Assembly (NCBI GenBank): GCA_905234645.1
Contig: CAJOIS010000013.1
Span: 1-64,000 of the forward strand
Source: an uncultured Bacteroidales bacterium
GTDB taxonomy: Bacteria; Bacteroidota; Bacteroidia; Bacteroidales; F082
DNA length: 64,000 nt
Direction: 5' to 3'
Shown: piece by piece, positions 36,901-45,009 of the stretch
Layout: each line of letters starts with the position of its first letter
Position numbering within the stretch: the first letter of the stretch is position 1
Position numbers and translations under genes: made by a program
Notes under the pieces: generated by a model
The model's database searches: none
Told to the model about the DNA's origin: nothing
What the model saw: only the letters and a program-made list of their open reading frames with translations

Positions 36901-37384
36901 CACGGATGATGTAAGGCGTCTCCAGGTAGGCTTGAGCGGCAGGGTAGAAAGCATCACGGCCGTACATGGCACCATAGGTGTAAGGCATGGTCTCAGGGTC
37001 GATCTGACGGCTGAAGTTGCCTTTCGAAGGCGCAATCTCGATGTTCTCGTAGTCGGTGAAGGTGCTCTTAACGATACTGACATTCATTTCCGCCATGTCG
37101 CCGATGATTGCGGGGACGGGGAATTGCGGGAGGTCAGGGGCACCTGCTTCAAGCATGGAGGCCATTTTTGGGACGGACACGACATGCTGGATGCCATTAG
37201 GGGTGCTTACCCTTTCCAGATCAAAACCGCCGAGCGTGAAGTCGACAATGACTTCCTTCTCGCTGCTCGAAATCAATTTGACTTCGGGACTGGTGGGGTT
37301 GCTCTTGCTGATGCTTGTCCATTGTTGGGCAAAAGTCATGGTGGACAATGCCACAAAAATGAGTGTAAAAAGTGCTTTTCTCAT
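33932..37384 (-). CDS. gingipain-like C25 cysteine peptidase, T9SS-secreted
   Basis: The 1150-aa protein has a signal peptide (to ~Ala19), a C25-type propeptide, a caspase-like C25 catalytic domain and a T9SS type A sorting domain (SLYPNPVNSTLYINGG ... KGVYFIRLTSG, last ~75 residues). The catalytic pair is His444 (NYCNHGSQTSW) and Cys477 (SVACNNGQF). Their 33-residue spacing equals that in RgpB and Kgp. The typical GHG or AHG is NHG here. After the catalytic domain come Ig-like segments, a domain with DSYGDGWNGNKLKL and a Cys-Asn-Cys end, and an Fn3-like module (YIIMRNGIEIGQT). It is predicted to cross the outer membrane by T9SS and be attached to the surface. Specificity cannot be told; the CNNG after the nucleophile resembles the Arg-specific type. 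Confidence 0.92.
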   Translation of the reverse strand: MRKALFTLIFVALSTMTFAQQWTSISKSNPTSPEVKLISSSEKEVIVDFTLGGFDLERVSTPNGIQHVVSVPKMASMLEAGAPDLPQFPVPAIIGDMAEMNVSIVKSTFTDYENIEIAPSKGNFSRQIDPETMPYTYGAMYGRDAFYPAAQAYLETPYIIRDFRGQNIMVRPFAYNPVTKTLRVYHDMTIAMRKVSDNGVNQKVARKANRKMSAEMDAAYSHRFINYKESADKYTFLEDQGEMLVICPDQYMEAMQPFVEWKNQSGRPTTMVSVTQAGGNNDTQIKNYILSIYNDPEHNLGYILLVGDYSDLTPHSMSGGRSDNWFGQLEGNDNYLEVLVGRFSVQSVNDVNTHVNKVLYYERDMEEGLTWLNKGIGIGANEGSGQGHYGEADYVHINYIRDTLMHYTYEAVSQQYSGVGGGTSASAISADINNGASIINYCNHGSQTSWVVANFSNSHVNALVNDNMLPYIWSVACNNGQFDGTCFGEAWLRATDNNTGVPTGAVGGMFSWISQPWLPPMYGQDEMVDILTEWRSADKYCHTFGGASLNGSMYILDAAPSDNGSTHNTWILFGDPSLMVRTDPPVSMNVTCSPAALMLGMSELTVSAENTAFGIATLMMNGEVLCSHNIVNGSCTLDFPELSEVGTATLTVIGYNKVTEIMPIEILPAEGPYLSVTNSTPNFAAVGAETPMSLSLMNIGVDPTDGPVTVTVFCTNESFNFTNYTATIDALNADETVTLDNAFNFIISQSVQDGSRFQIDVTMTDNSHTWIGKVFVTAGQAILDYVDASWPGSFFPGEELNIMANFQNIGHYMATNAIAHITCDNEHVTILTDTFEIGTIDPEGTAICPFTIAIDDECPQTEQITLNFTIQADGDLQAGGSLVMKNSCVVIIEMHDSYGDGWNGNKLKLSFDDGTPDIEFTIQSGSEQTETIEINNGVHVTVSWISGYYTSECSFTIKYESGETIYSGSNPNSGVLHQFDCNCAGGVTPMSFAPIDNLVAEIELSSVTLTWDGPDGAINYIIMRNGIEIGQTARDSYIDETDMAINYTYCVIAEYADGVSVPECIIVDLTSIDENGSVFSLYPNPVNSTLYINGGNNEFTYEMYNGMGQVVAKGKAQGSEQISVEDLTKGVYFIRLTSGSQIHMEKVVVR

Positions 37385-37435
37385 GTGTGATTAGTATTAA
37401 TTGTTCTTGCAAAAAAGAGATTTTGTGAAAGGGTG

Positions 37436-37443
37436 CAAAGATA
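37436..37443 (-). promoter_or_regulatory. -7 element of the first C25 peptidase
   Basis: TATCTTTG on the minus strand, 51 bases upstream of the ATG at 37384; it implies a leader of about 45 bases. Confidence 0.6.
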
Positions 37444-37515
37444 AGAAACTTTTTTCTGTAAAGGGACGTTTTCAATGGAATTATTTAATTTTCCAACCAC
37501 TTGTCGTTTTTTGTG

Positions 37516-37523
37516 TACTTTTG
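37516..37523 (+). promoter_or_regulatory. -7 element of the DjlA-like gene
   Basis: TACTTTTG (TAnnTTTG), 23 bases before the ATG at 37547. Confidence 0.62.
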
Positions 37524-37546
37524 CCGCCTAATTTAAATCGAAAGCT

Positions 37547-38281
37547 ATGGGATTTTTTCTGAGACTGATACTGACGGGTTTGGGATGGTCGTTTGGAGGC
37601 CCTTTGGGAGGCATTATCGGTTATGCCATTGGGGCGCTTTTTTCCGGTAATCGGCCGCGCGTCATCCGTTCTGGTGTGGAAGACACTTTCGGCAATACGG
37701 AGGAGAAGCGTGACTTCAATGTGACGTTGCTGGTGCTTTCCGCTGCCGTGATGAAGGCGGATGGAAACGTGAAGCGCTCTGAGTTGGATTATGTGAAGCG
37801 TTTCTTCTTGCAGAATTTCGGTCAGATACGCGCCGAGAATTATATCAAGATGCTGCGTGAGATCCTGGAGAAGGATTACAATCTCTATGAAGTTAGCCAG
37901 CAGGTGGGACGTTATATGGATTATTCCTCACGTCTTCAACTGCTCCATTATCTGTTTGGCATCGCCAACGCTGACGGCATGGTTGCCCAAGAGGAATTGC
38001 GTGTCATTAACACGATTTCCGACTATATGGGCATCACCAACAGCGATTTTCAGTCGGTGAAGGCCATGTTTATCAAGGAGACAAATAGCGCATACAAGAT
38101 TCTCGGCATTGAGCCTTCGGCGACAGATGAAGAGGTGAAGAGAGCCTATCGTGAGATGGCTAAGAAGAACCATCCTGATTTGGTGAGCAACCTCGGTGAC
38201 GAGGTGAGACAAGCGGCGGAAAAGAAGTTCCAGGAAATCAACGCCGCATACGAAACCATCAAAAAACAAAGAGGTATCTAA
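37547..38281 (+). CDS. TerB-J-domain protein (DjlA-like co-chaperone)
   Basis: The 244-aa protein has an N-terminal Gly-rich hydrophobic hairpin (residues ~3-30), a TerB-like helical domain ([20 protein letters not shown], ~58-165) and a C-terminal J domain ([25 protein letters not shown], with the essential HPD motif). This is the layout of DjlA, a membrane-anchored DnaJ that stimulates DnaK. It stands alone between the two C25 peptidases, with its own promoter and terminator. A role in handling these secreted proteins is possible but only suggested by position. Confidence 0.88.
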   Translation: MGFFLRLILTGLGWSFGGPLGGIIGYAIGALFSGNRPRVIRSGVEDTFGNTEEKRDFNVTLLVLSAAVMKADGNVKRSELDYVKRFFLQNFGQIRAENYIKMLREILEKDYNLYEVSQQVGRYMDYSSRLQLLHYLFGIANADGMVAQEELRVINTISDYMGITNSDFQSVKAMFIKETNSAYKILGIEPSATDEEVKRAYREMAKKNHPDLVSNLGDEVRQAAEKKFQEINAAYETIKKQRGI

Positions 38282-38283
38282 TG

Positions 38284-38313
38284 AAAAAAGGCAGCCAGTC
38301 GGCTGCCTTTTTT
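38284..38313. terminator. bidirectional terminator
   Basis: AAAAAAGGCAGCC pairs with GGCTGCCTTTTTT around AGTC. It lies between the DjlA-like gene and the convergent second peptidase and can serve both. Confidence 0.9.
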
Positions 38314-38333
38314 CATCTTATGGAATCAAGTCG

Positions 38334-41300
38334 TTATTCGACAACAACCTTTTCCATGCTGATCTGTGTGCCAGAGGTGAGGCGCAGGAAGTAAACACCC
38401 TTGCTCATGTCACTGACATTGATTTGGGTGTTGCCTGAGGCCTTGCCTTCTGCGACTTTCTGTCCCATGCCGTTGAACATCTGGTAGGTGTATTCGGCAT
38501 TGCCGCCGTCTACATACAGAGTGCCGTTGACGGGGTTGGGATAGACGGAGAATTCAACATCGCTTTCCTCGAGGACATCGAGTAACTCGATCTGGATGCA
38601 AGCAGGAGCGGATGTGTTGCCGTTCAGTTCGGCGACCACGCAGTAGGTGTAAACCATCTCTTCATAGACTTCATCGGTGTAGGTGGTTTCAGTGGTTTGG
38701 CCGATTTCAACGCCGTTGCGATAGATATGGTACATGATTTCGTCCTTCATGGGCGTCGCGCTCCACCACAGGGTGATTTCGAAGCCGTTCGCCTCGCCAG
38801 TCAGGTTGGAGACAGGCGTGATGATGATGGCTGAGCTACCGCAGTTGCAGTCGAATTCGTATAACAGACCGCTATGGACGGAGGTGCAGTTGTAGATCTG
38901 ATCGCCGTCTTCATAGCTGACAGTGAAGGAGCACTCGCTGTCCCAGCTGCCGCTGGTCCAGTTGAGGCTGACATGGACGCCTTGGCCGACCTCGAAGGTG
39001 TAAGTGGCCGATGATTGGCCGCTGCCGATGGTGAGGGTCTGCGAGGGCGAGCCATCGCTGAAGCTGACATTCAGGCTGGCGCCGTTCCAACCATCACCAT
39101 AGCTGTCGACGAGGTTGAAGACGATGTTGCAGCTGTTCTTGAGAGTGCCAGAGCCTTGAGCGTTAAGGCCACCGTCGGCATTGAGGGTGACAGCGAAAGG
39201 AAGCGCCTCGGTTTCGGGGCAGCTGGCGCTGACCATAATATTGAAGACGCAAGTGACTTCACCATTCGGGTCGATGGTGCCGGCCTCAAAGATGTTGTCC
39301 ACGAAGCTCACATAGGGGCTCGTTGAACTGATTTCGGCAACGGCGTGGGTGGCTCTGTAATGACCGACATTCTTGAAGTTGGCCATGACAGTGACGGTTT
39401 CACCAGGGACAAAGCCTCCAGGAGTGATCATGTCGACAAATTCCAAGATGGCTTCACCGGCAGTGATGTAGGCTTTACCTTCCCAAGTGTCGCTACCGCA
39501 AGTGGCTGAGACATTGATGGTGAAGCGGGTGCCGTCAGCCACGCCAGGGGCGATGCTGAAGCTGAAGCCATCAACAGTGGTGGTGGCTTCGGGAGCGAGG
39601 GCCTCAAACGAACCTGTGTTCTCGATGAGGGTCAAGTCGGAGCTTTCGCAAGTCAAGGTGACGTTGGTGGTGCCGGAGGTGGCAGCGGTACCCACGTTCT
39701 TGAAGGTGATGCTCAGGTCAGCCTCTTCGCCGACGTGGGCGTTGGCGGGAGTGTAGCTGTCAACGCTGATGTAGGGGCCTTCGAGGGCAGCAGCGGGGAT
39801 GGTTTGGATGTAAGGAATGCGTTGGGGAGCAGTCACGCAGATGGTGACGTCACCAGCGGAGGTGATAGGCTCAACTTCGACGTTGATGGAACCCGTCTCA
39901 TCCACTAGGCCGACGCCATGAAGCACGCCGTCTTTAGAGATGGCAACATAGGAACCCGGGTCGGCGCTCACTTCGAAGGAGTTCATGCCGATGGGGAAGA
40001 TAGCCATGTGGCTGACGGTGTTTTCGGTGGGCTGCACGCGATAAGGCATGACAGAACCATCACCCAAAACGTGGTAGGCTTGCCAGTAGTAAAGGGTGGC
40101 CGAATGCATGGTGTAACCAAGGGCTTGAGCGGCATTACCAGCTAAGAGGCCGATGAAGAGATAAGAGTTGACGGTGTTGTATGCGCCATCAGTCCAAATG
40201 GCATCGTACAGACCCATGGTGGTCTCTTCGTAAGAAGGCATGGTGCCGTCGGCACGGCTGGTGGCGCCAACACCAAAGTAGTAGTCGTTGAGCCAAGTGG
40301 TGTTCGGGCATGAGCCGATGTAGGCGTATGCACCCTTGTTCTCGGCACGCACCATGGCTTCACCGAAGCAGGTGGCATAACCCCAGTCGCCCGATTGGCA
40401 GCAGTTGCCGATGGCGAGGAAGTACTTGTGCTGGTTGGTCAGTTGGTTGACGTTGTTGACGTTGAACTCAGGACCAGCCCAGCTGGTTTGGCTGCCGTGT
40501 GCCGTGTAGTTGGCAAAGCCAACGCCGCTGCTGAGGTAGCTGTAGCAGTTGGTGTAGGTGCCATGGCTGAACTCGTTGACTTGGTTATAGCCGTGTTCGG
40601 TGTTGTAGTAGTAGTTGGTGGCATACCAAATGGTAGGACGACCCACGGTGACACCCCAACCGCTGTCCTCACCGGCGATGAGGAGCACGTTGTTCAGGTA
40701 GCTCGGGTCGGGCATAGTGTATTGTTCATATTCCAAGGCCTTGTTGAGCATAGCTGTCATTTGTGCGGCATTGGTTGCAGATAAGCGGCTGTGGAACATG
40801 TCGGGGAACTCGTCGCCGTCAGCGCTTGAGTAGTAAAGGTCAGTCACGCAGGAGGTCTGGCTGCCAGTGGCAGAGGCGGCCACTTGTTCCTTATCGCCCA
40901 TAATCATGAGGAAGGTGGGAGCATCTTCGGCATACTTGCCTTGGATGAAGCTCTTGATGGCGGCGGCAGTGGTGCCGATTTCATCGGTGTAGTTCACGTC
41001 GACATATATACCCTTGATGGTCTTCCAGTTCAACCAATCTTGGATGCAGTCTTCAAACATGCGGTTGGCGACGATCAACATCTTCACGGGAGCTTGCCAC
41101 AGGTCGGGGTGTTGGTCGTACACGTCATCGCGCCAGTTGAACATCTGGCTGTAGATACCTGCGAAATAAGGGCTGAAAGTTCTGGCGAACTCATTGTAGG
41201 AAGCAGACTTGTTGTATTGGCCATAGCTTACTTCAACCTCGATGTTGTTATAGACTTGGATGCTGTTAGTGGCGGCATCGTATTGCACGGGGTTGATGGT

Positions 41301-41828
41301 CAGGGCGCCGATTTGGATACCACGCATGGTGCCTTGGATTTGCACCTCAGCGATGGGACGATTGACGAAACCCTTGGTGGAATATGCCTTTTCGCTATAG
41401 GCAAAAGGAACATCCTCAGGCTTTTGGTTTTTGTAAAGCAATTCTTGCTGAGGATAAATGGTCTTGATGCCATAGTCGGCGAGACGATAAGTGTCCGTGG
41501 TGTAGTTCTTTACCTTTACGGTAAGGTTTTCGGCTCCGAAAGGAACTGCTAAAAGCTTGTTGGCAGCGGGCAAGGAGGGCTCGCCGATGTTGCCGGAGGG
41601 ATAGGTGCCTTCCATCGTGATGCTGGAGAACACACCCTTTTCGGTGTTGACTTCAGTAGCATCGATGCTACTGAAAGAGAAGGTGGCGGTGAAACCGTCG
41701 TCAGTTACCTTGGCACAGTTTTGCGCCGACTTGGCCACGCCGAGTTCGATGTGCTGAGCCATCACCTGCGTGCCAAACAACATTCCCATCAAAAGGAACA
41801 TTGCGGAAATGATACAGAATTTCTTCAT
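38334..41828 (-). CDS. Lys-gingipain-like C25 peptidase, T9SS-secreted
   Basis: The 1164-aa protein has a signal peptide, a propeptide and a C25 domain with a striking resemblance to Porphyromonas gingivalis Kgp: NYTAHGSQTSWAGPEF with His444, AIGNCC with Cys477, CFGEAMVRAENKGAYAYIGS, YYWQAYHVLGDGSVMPYR and AGSYVAISKDGVL. His/Cys spacing is again 33. The C-terminal half repeats the layout of the peptidase at 33932: Ig-like segments, a DSYGDGWNGASLNV domain ending in Cys-Asn-Cys, an Fn3-like module (YHIYRNGVEIGQTTET) and a T9SS type A signal (SVYPNPVNGTLYVDGG ... KGVYFLRLTSG). Lysine specificity is plausible from the Kgp-like pocket sequences but unproven. Confidence 0.93.
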   Translation of the reverse strand: MKKFCIISAMFLLMGMLFGTQVMAQHIELGVAKSAQNCAKVTDDGFTATFSFSSIDATEVNTEKGVFSSITMEGTYPSGNIGEPSLPAANKLLAVPFGAENLTVKVKNYTTDTYRLADYGIKTIYPQQELLYKNQKPEDVPFAYSEKAYSTKGFVNRPIAEVQIQGTMRGIQIGALTINPVQYDAATNSIQVYNNIEVEVSYGQYNKSASYNEFARTFSPYFAGIYSQMFNWRDDVYDQHPDLWQAPVKMLIVANRMFEDCIQDWLNWKTIKGIYVDVNYTDEIGTTAAAIKSFIQGKYAEDAPTFLMIMGDKEQVAASATGSQTSCVTDLYYSSADGDEFPDMFHSRLSATNAAQMTAMLNKALEYEQYTMPDPSYLNNVLLIAGEDSGWGVTVGRPTIWYATNYYYNTEHGYNQVNEFSHGTYTNCYSYLSSGVGFANYTAHGSQTSWAGPEFNVNNVNQLTNQHKYFLAIGNCCQSGDWGYATCFGEAMVRAENKGAYAYIGSCPNTTWLNDYYFGVGATSRADGTMPSYEETTMGLYDAIWTDGAYNTVNSYLFIGLLAGNAAQALGYTMHSATLYYWQAYHVLGDGSVMPYRVQPTENTVSHMAIFPIGMNSFEVSADPGSYVAISKDGVLHGVGLVDETGSINVEVEPITSAGDVTICVTAPQRIPYIQTIPAAALEGPYISVDSYTPANAHVGEEADLSITFKNVGTAATSGTTNVTLTCESSDLTLIENTGSFEALAPEATTTVDGFSFSIAPGVADGTRFTINVSATCGSDTWEGKAYITAGEAILEFVDMITPGGFVPGETVTVMANFKNVGHYRATHAVAEISSTSPYVSFVDNIFEAGTIDPNGEVTCVFNIMVSASCPETEALPFAVTLNADGGLNAQGSGTLKNSCNIVFNLVDSYGDGWNGASLNVSFSDGSPSQTLTIGSGQSSATYTFEVGQGVHVSLNWTSGSWDSECSFTVSYEDGDQIYNCTSVHSGLLYEFDCNCGSSAIIITPVSNLTGEANGFEITLWWSATPMKDEIMYHIYRNGVEIGQTTETTYTDEVYEEMVYTYCVVAELNGNTSAPACIQIELLDVLEESDVEFSVYPNPVNGTLYVDGGNAEYTYQMFNGMGQKVAEGKASGNTQINVSDMSKGVYFLRLTSGTQISMEKVVVE

Positions 41829-41886
41829 TGGTGAATAATTTAGTTATTGAATTTAATGTTGTCTCGATTTCGAGGGTTAGAAACGG

Positions 41887-41894
41887 CAAAAATA
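41887..41894 (-). promoter_or_regulatory. -7 element of the Kgp-like gene
   Basis: TATTTTTG on the minus strand, 58 bases upstream of the ATG at 41828. Confidence 0.6.
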
Positions 41895-41934
41895 GCATTT
41901 TTTCCCCATCGTGAGTGATTAATCTTACAAAAAA

Positions 41935-43536
41935 CTATTTCCCTTTTAGGATATTTTTATAATCTTTCTCGCTTCTAAGAATTTCCATTGCTTTTTGTAT
42001 GCCATGGTCCGTTGCAGCCATCACTTGGTAGTATTGCTGTGTTTCCCAAACATTACGGGCAATCAATGCCTTCATTTGCAATAGGATGAACTTCTCGGAC
42101 CGGGCAAACTGCTCATCATCCCATTCCACTTTGGCCTCCAGAGCGGCTTTTTTCAACCCTTCTACGAGGTCTTTGCCGACGGTGAAGTCATTGTTGTAGC
42201 GCTCAAAGTCCCTATATTGTGCTTTGATTTCGTCTCGATGCTTCAAGGCGTAGTCGGTGGTGAAGCGGTTCAAGGCGCCCTTGCGGACGAGGTTGGTGTA
42301 AAGCTTGCTGTTGTATGCCGTGTCGACGGGGATGAAGATGTCGGGCATGATGCCGCCACCGCCATAGACGGTACGACCGCAGTCGGTCTTGAACTTCAGC
42401 GAGTCGGGGAAGTGGATGCTGTCGGCATGGTAGTATTCGCCGTGTTCGAGGCGCTTAGTCATCTCCTTGGCATAGTCCTCTACGCCGTTTTCGTATGGGC
42501 GCTGGATGCAACGTCCTGATGGGGTGTGGTAGCGTGAGGTGGTGAGTCGGATTTGTGCGCCGTCGGGCAGGTTGAAGGGCCGTTGCACCAAACCTTTGCC
42601 GAAGGAACGTCGCCCAATGACGACGCCTCTGTCGTGATCCTGCATGGCACCTGAGAAGATCTCGCTGGCCGAAGCCGAGCCTTCGTCGATCAAGACGACG
42701 AGCTTCCCGGTAGTGTATAGCCCCGCTTTGGTGCTTCTCCATTCCTGACGGGGAGAATGGATACCCTCGGTGAAGACGACGAGCTGGTCTTCGGTGAGGA
42801 ACTGGTCCACCAAGTCGATGGCCGTGTTAAGGTAGCCACCCGTATTTCCGCGCAGATCGAAGACGAGCGATTCCATGCCTTGGGCTTGTAGCTTGGCGAA
42901 GGCCTCCTTGAATTCATTGGCTGACTCCTGAGCGAAGCGGTCGAGCTTGATATAGCCGACATGATTGTCAAACATATACGCAGCGTTGATGCTGTTCAAC
43001 GGTATCTTGTCACGGGTGATTTCGAAGTCAATGAGTTCTTTGTCGTCGCCGCGCTTCACGCTGACGGTGACTTTAGTGCCTTTCTTGCCACGCAGGTGCT
43101 TCTGCACATATTCGTTGTCGACCTTCTTGCCGAAGGCGTCCTCGCCGTCGATCTTGATGAACTGGTCTCCAGCCATGATGCCAACTTTTTCGGACGGACC
43201 GCCTGCCACTGGGCTGATGACAGTGATGGTGTCGCGGATGAGTTGGAAGGTAACTCCGATGCCCTCGAAACTACCTACGAGAGGCTCGTTGGCTTTCTCG
43301 ACATCTTTTTTGGAGATATAGGCCGAGTGCGGGTCGAGTTCTTTCAATGCCGCGATGATGGCGTCTTCCGTCACCTTGTCGATATTGGCGGTGTCGACGT
43401 AAAAATTCTCGATGAGATAAAGCGTGGTACCCAGTTTCTGGGCATTCATCTGTGTCTTTGATTGCTGGTTTTGGGCTGTTGTTGTCATGACGACAGAACA
43501 ACAGACAACCAAGAAAAACAATTTTTGTAATTTCAT
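41935..43536 (-). CDS. S41 C-terminal processing peptidase
   Basis: The 533-aa protein has a signal peptide (ending near TTTAQ), an N-terminal helical region, a PDZ domain (SFEGIGVTFQ ... GDQFIKIDGEDAFG) and an S41 catalytic domain: FDLRGNTGGYL, nucleophile Ser in DEGSASASEIFSG and the catalytic Lys in RSFGKGLVQ. A C-terminal extension of about 150 residues follows. Such Prc/CtpA proteases trim or degrade periplasmic proteins. It lies directly behind two secreted peptidases, though with its own promoter. Length and domains are normal for Bacteroidota S41 enzymes. Confidence 0.94.
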   Translation of the reverse strand: MKLQKLFFLVVCCSVVMTTTAQNQQSKTQMNAQKLGTTLYLIENFYVDTANIDKVTEDAIIAALKELDPHSAYISKKDVEKANEPLVGSFEGIGVTFQLIRDTITVISPVAGGPSEKVGIMAGDQFIKIDGEDAFGKKVDNEYVQKHLRGKKGTKVTVSVKRGDDKELIDFEITRDKIPLNSINAAYMFDNHVGYIKLDRFAQESANEFKEAFAKLQAQGMESLVFDLRGNTGGYLNTAIDLVDQFLTEDQLVVFTEGIHSPRQEWRSTKAGLYTTGKLVVLIDEGSASASEIFSGAMQDHDRGVVIGRRSFGKGLVQRPFNLPDGAQIRLTTSRYHTPSGRCIQRPYENGVEDYAKEMTKRLEHGEYYHADSIHFPDSLKFKTDCGRTVYGGGGIMPDIFIPVDTAYNSKLYTNLVRKGALNRFTTDYALKHRDEIKAQYRDFERYNNDFTVGKDLVEGLKKAALEAKVEWDDEQFARSEKFILLQMKALIARNVWETQQYYQVMAATDHGIQKAMEILRSEKDYKNILKGK

Positions 43537-43561
43537 GGGTTGAAGTGGGTATTTTTCGGTG

Positions 43562-43569
43562 CAAATATA
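43562..43569 (-). promoter_or_regulatory. -7 element of the S41 peptidase gene
   Basis: TATATTTG on the minus strand, 25 bases upstream of the ATG at 43536. Confidence 0.62.
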
Positions 43570-43607
43570 TACAAATTCTAGATAAAGTGATCTTATGTGC
43601 GGTAAAA

Positions 43608-44180
43608 TTATTGTCTCAAAATCTCAAAAGTGTTGTCCTCGTTGAGCTTGATGATGGTGGAGCACTTGGGCTTGGCGAAGCTGTCGTGGTAGAGCTGCAC
43701 CACATAGTCGACTGAGTTCTTGATTTCCTCGCTGATGTCGGCGAAGGTCATGGCGGAGGGCTGTCCCGAGAGGTTGGCAGAGGTAGAGGTGATGGGCTTG
43801 CCGAGGCGGCGGATGACCTCCTTGCAGAAGTCGTTGTCCACCACACGGATGCACACCGAATGGTCGGAAGAGATGTTCTTCGCGAGGTTTTTGCTCTGCG
43901 CATAAACCACGCTTAATGGGTTGGTGGCGTGCGCGATAAGATCGTAGGCAATGGCCGGCACGTTGACGACATAATCCTTCAGCCGCTCCACCGTATCGAC
44001 AAGCACGATGAGGCTCTTCGAGGCGGGTCTTTGCTTCACTTCATAGACGCGGTCGCAGGCACGGCTGTTGGTGGCGTCGCAACCCACGCCCCAAATGGTG
44101 TCGGTGGGGTAGAGGATGGTCTTCCCCGCCTTCAGCACAGCCACCGTGCGTTCGACTTCTTGTTCAAAAGATTCTTCCAT
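43608..44180 (-). CDS. tsaC: L-threonylcarbamoyladenylate synthase (TsaC/YrdC type)
   Basis: The enzyme makes threonylcarbamoyl-AMP from threonine, bicarbonate and ATP for the t6A37 modification of ANN-decoding tRNAs. The 190-aa protein has the YrdC signatures ILYPTDTIWGVGCDA, YEVKQRPASKSLIVLV, CIRVVDNDFC and PITSTSANLSGQPSA. It lacks the extra C-terminal Sua5 domain, so it is the TsaC type. It lies five bases downstream of the glycosyltransferase gene. Confidence 0.94.
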   Translation of the reverse strand: MEESFEQEVERTVAVLKAGKTILYPTDTIWGVGCDATNSRACDRVYEVKQRPASKSLIVLVDTVERLKDYVVNVPAIAYDLIAHATNPLSVVYAQSKNLAKNISSDHSVCIRVVDNDFCKEVIRRLGKPITSTSANLSGQPSAMTFADISEEIKNSVDYVVQLYHDSFAKPKCSTIIKLNEDNTFEILRQ

Positions 44181-44185
44181 AATGC

Positions 44186-44947
44186 TTATTTGTTTTGTTT
44201 GATATTTTCTCTTAACAGATTGTATTTATGTCGATTAGCCTGCATCATCGTGCGGCAGATGTAAAGTCCAGTCTTGCCTTCAAGGAAGCCACCTTTAATA
44301 ATATAGGTGCGGAAGAAGTTGATGCTCGGGCTGAATAGGTAGGGCAGGAGCCCCGTCTTCTTGCCGCGGTCGTAGTATGACTGCGCGCCTAACTCCGCAA
44401 AGTGGAACAGTTGCTTGCGGAAAGCCTCGGGCGTGTCCCAGGAATAATGCAACAGGTCGCCGCGCAGCAGGGTCTTCTTTGGTTCACTCTTGAACTTTAG
44501 CCACTCATGGATGATACCTTCCCATTGGGCGAAGCCGCGCCGCCAGATGCGGATTTTGGTCTCAGGATAAAGACCGCAGCGCTTGATCCACTTTCCACAG
44601 TAGTTGTTGAGGCGGTTCATGGCAAAGACCTCGTCGTCAGCGATTTCCTTTTCTTTGAGTTCAGCGATGGAATGCTTTAACTCATCGGAAAGCGCTTCGT
44701 CGGCGTCGATGGAGAAGATGAGGTCGCAGGTGGCGAGGTCGTCGGCAAGGTTTTTCTGGTCGGAGTAGCCAAGCCAGTCTTGGGTAAAGAACTTCACGCC
44801 ATAGCGGTCGCAGATGGCCTCGGTCGCATCGGTGGAATGGCTGTCCACGACGATGATTTCGTCGGCGATATCCTTCACGGAGTCAAGGCATTGCCCTATC
44901 TTCTGCTCCTCGTTGAAGGTAATAATGACGACCGAAAGCGTTTGCAT
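44186..44947 (-). CDS. family 2 glycosyltransferase (LPS core type)
   Basis: The 253-aa GT-A enzyme starts LSVVIITFNEEQKIGQCLDS and has the nucleotide-sugar motifs IIVVDSHSTDATEAIC and FSIDADEALS (DxD variant). It resembles the WaaE/KdtX group that adds heptose or glucose to the LPS inner core. The ATG at 44947 is chosen because the six upstream codons overlap the promoter. It is followed after five bases by tsaC. Confidence 0.88.
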   Translation of the reverse strand: MQTLSVVIITFNEEQKIGQCLDSVKDIADEIIVVDSHSTDATEAICDRYGVKFFTQDWLGYSDQKNLADDLATCDLIFSIDADEALSDELKHSIAELKEKEIADDEVFAMNRLNNYCGKWIKRCGLYPETKIRIWRRGFAQWEGIIHEWLKFKSEPKKTLLRGDLLHYSWDTPEAFRKQLFHFAELGAQSYYDRGKKTGLLPYLFSPSINFFRTYIIKGGFLEGKTGLYICRTMMQANRHKYNLLRENIKQNK

Positions 44948-44962
44948 GGCTGAAATTTTCCG

Positions 44963-44989
44963 CAAAAATAGACTTTTTTCTTATTTTTG
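44963..44989. promoter_or_regulatory. divergent pair of -7 elements
   Basis: TATTTTTG occurs on the minus strand at 44963-44970 (glycosyltransferase-tsaC) and on the plus strand at 44982-44989 (DUF5131 gene). The two promoters stand back to back, 11 bases apart, at the border of the accessory segment. Confidence 0.65.
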
Positions 44990-45009
44990 TGGACTTTTCA
45001 TGAGACTTT

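Noticed and set aside
36533-37390. A 285-codon plus-strand frame opposite the first C25 peptidase
   Set aside because: It lies antisense to the propeptide region, has no recognisable family and covers the peptidase's signal peptide; treated as a shadow.
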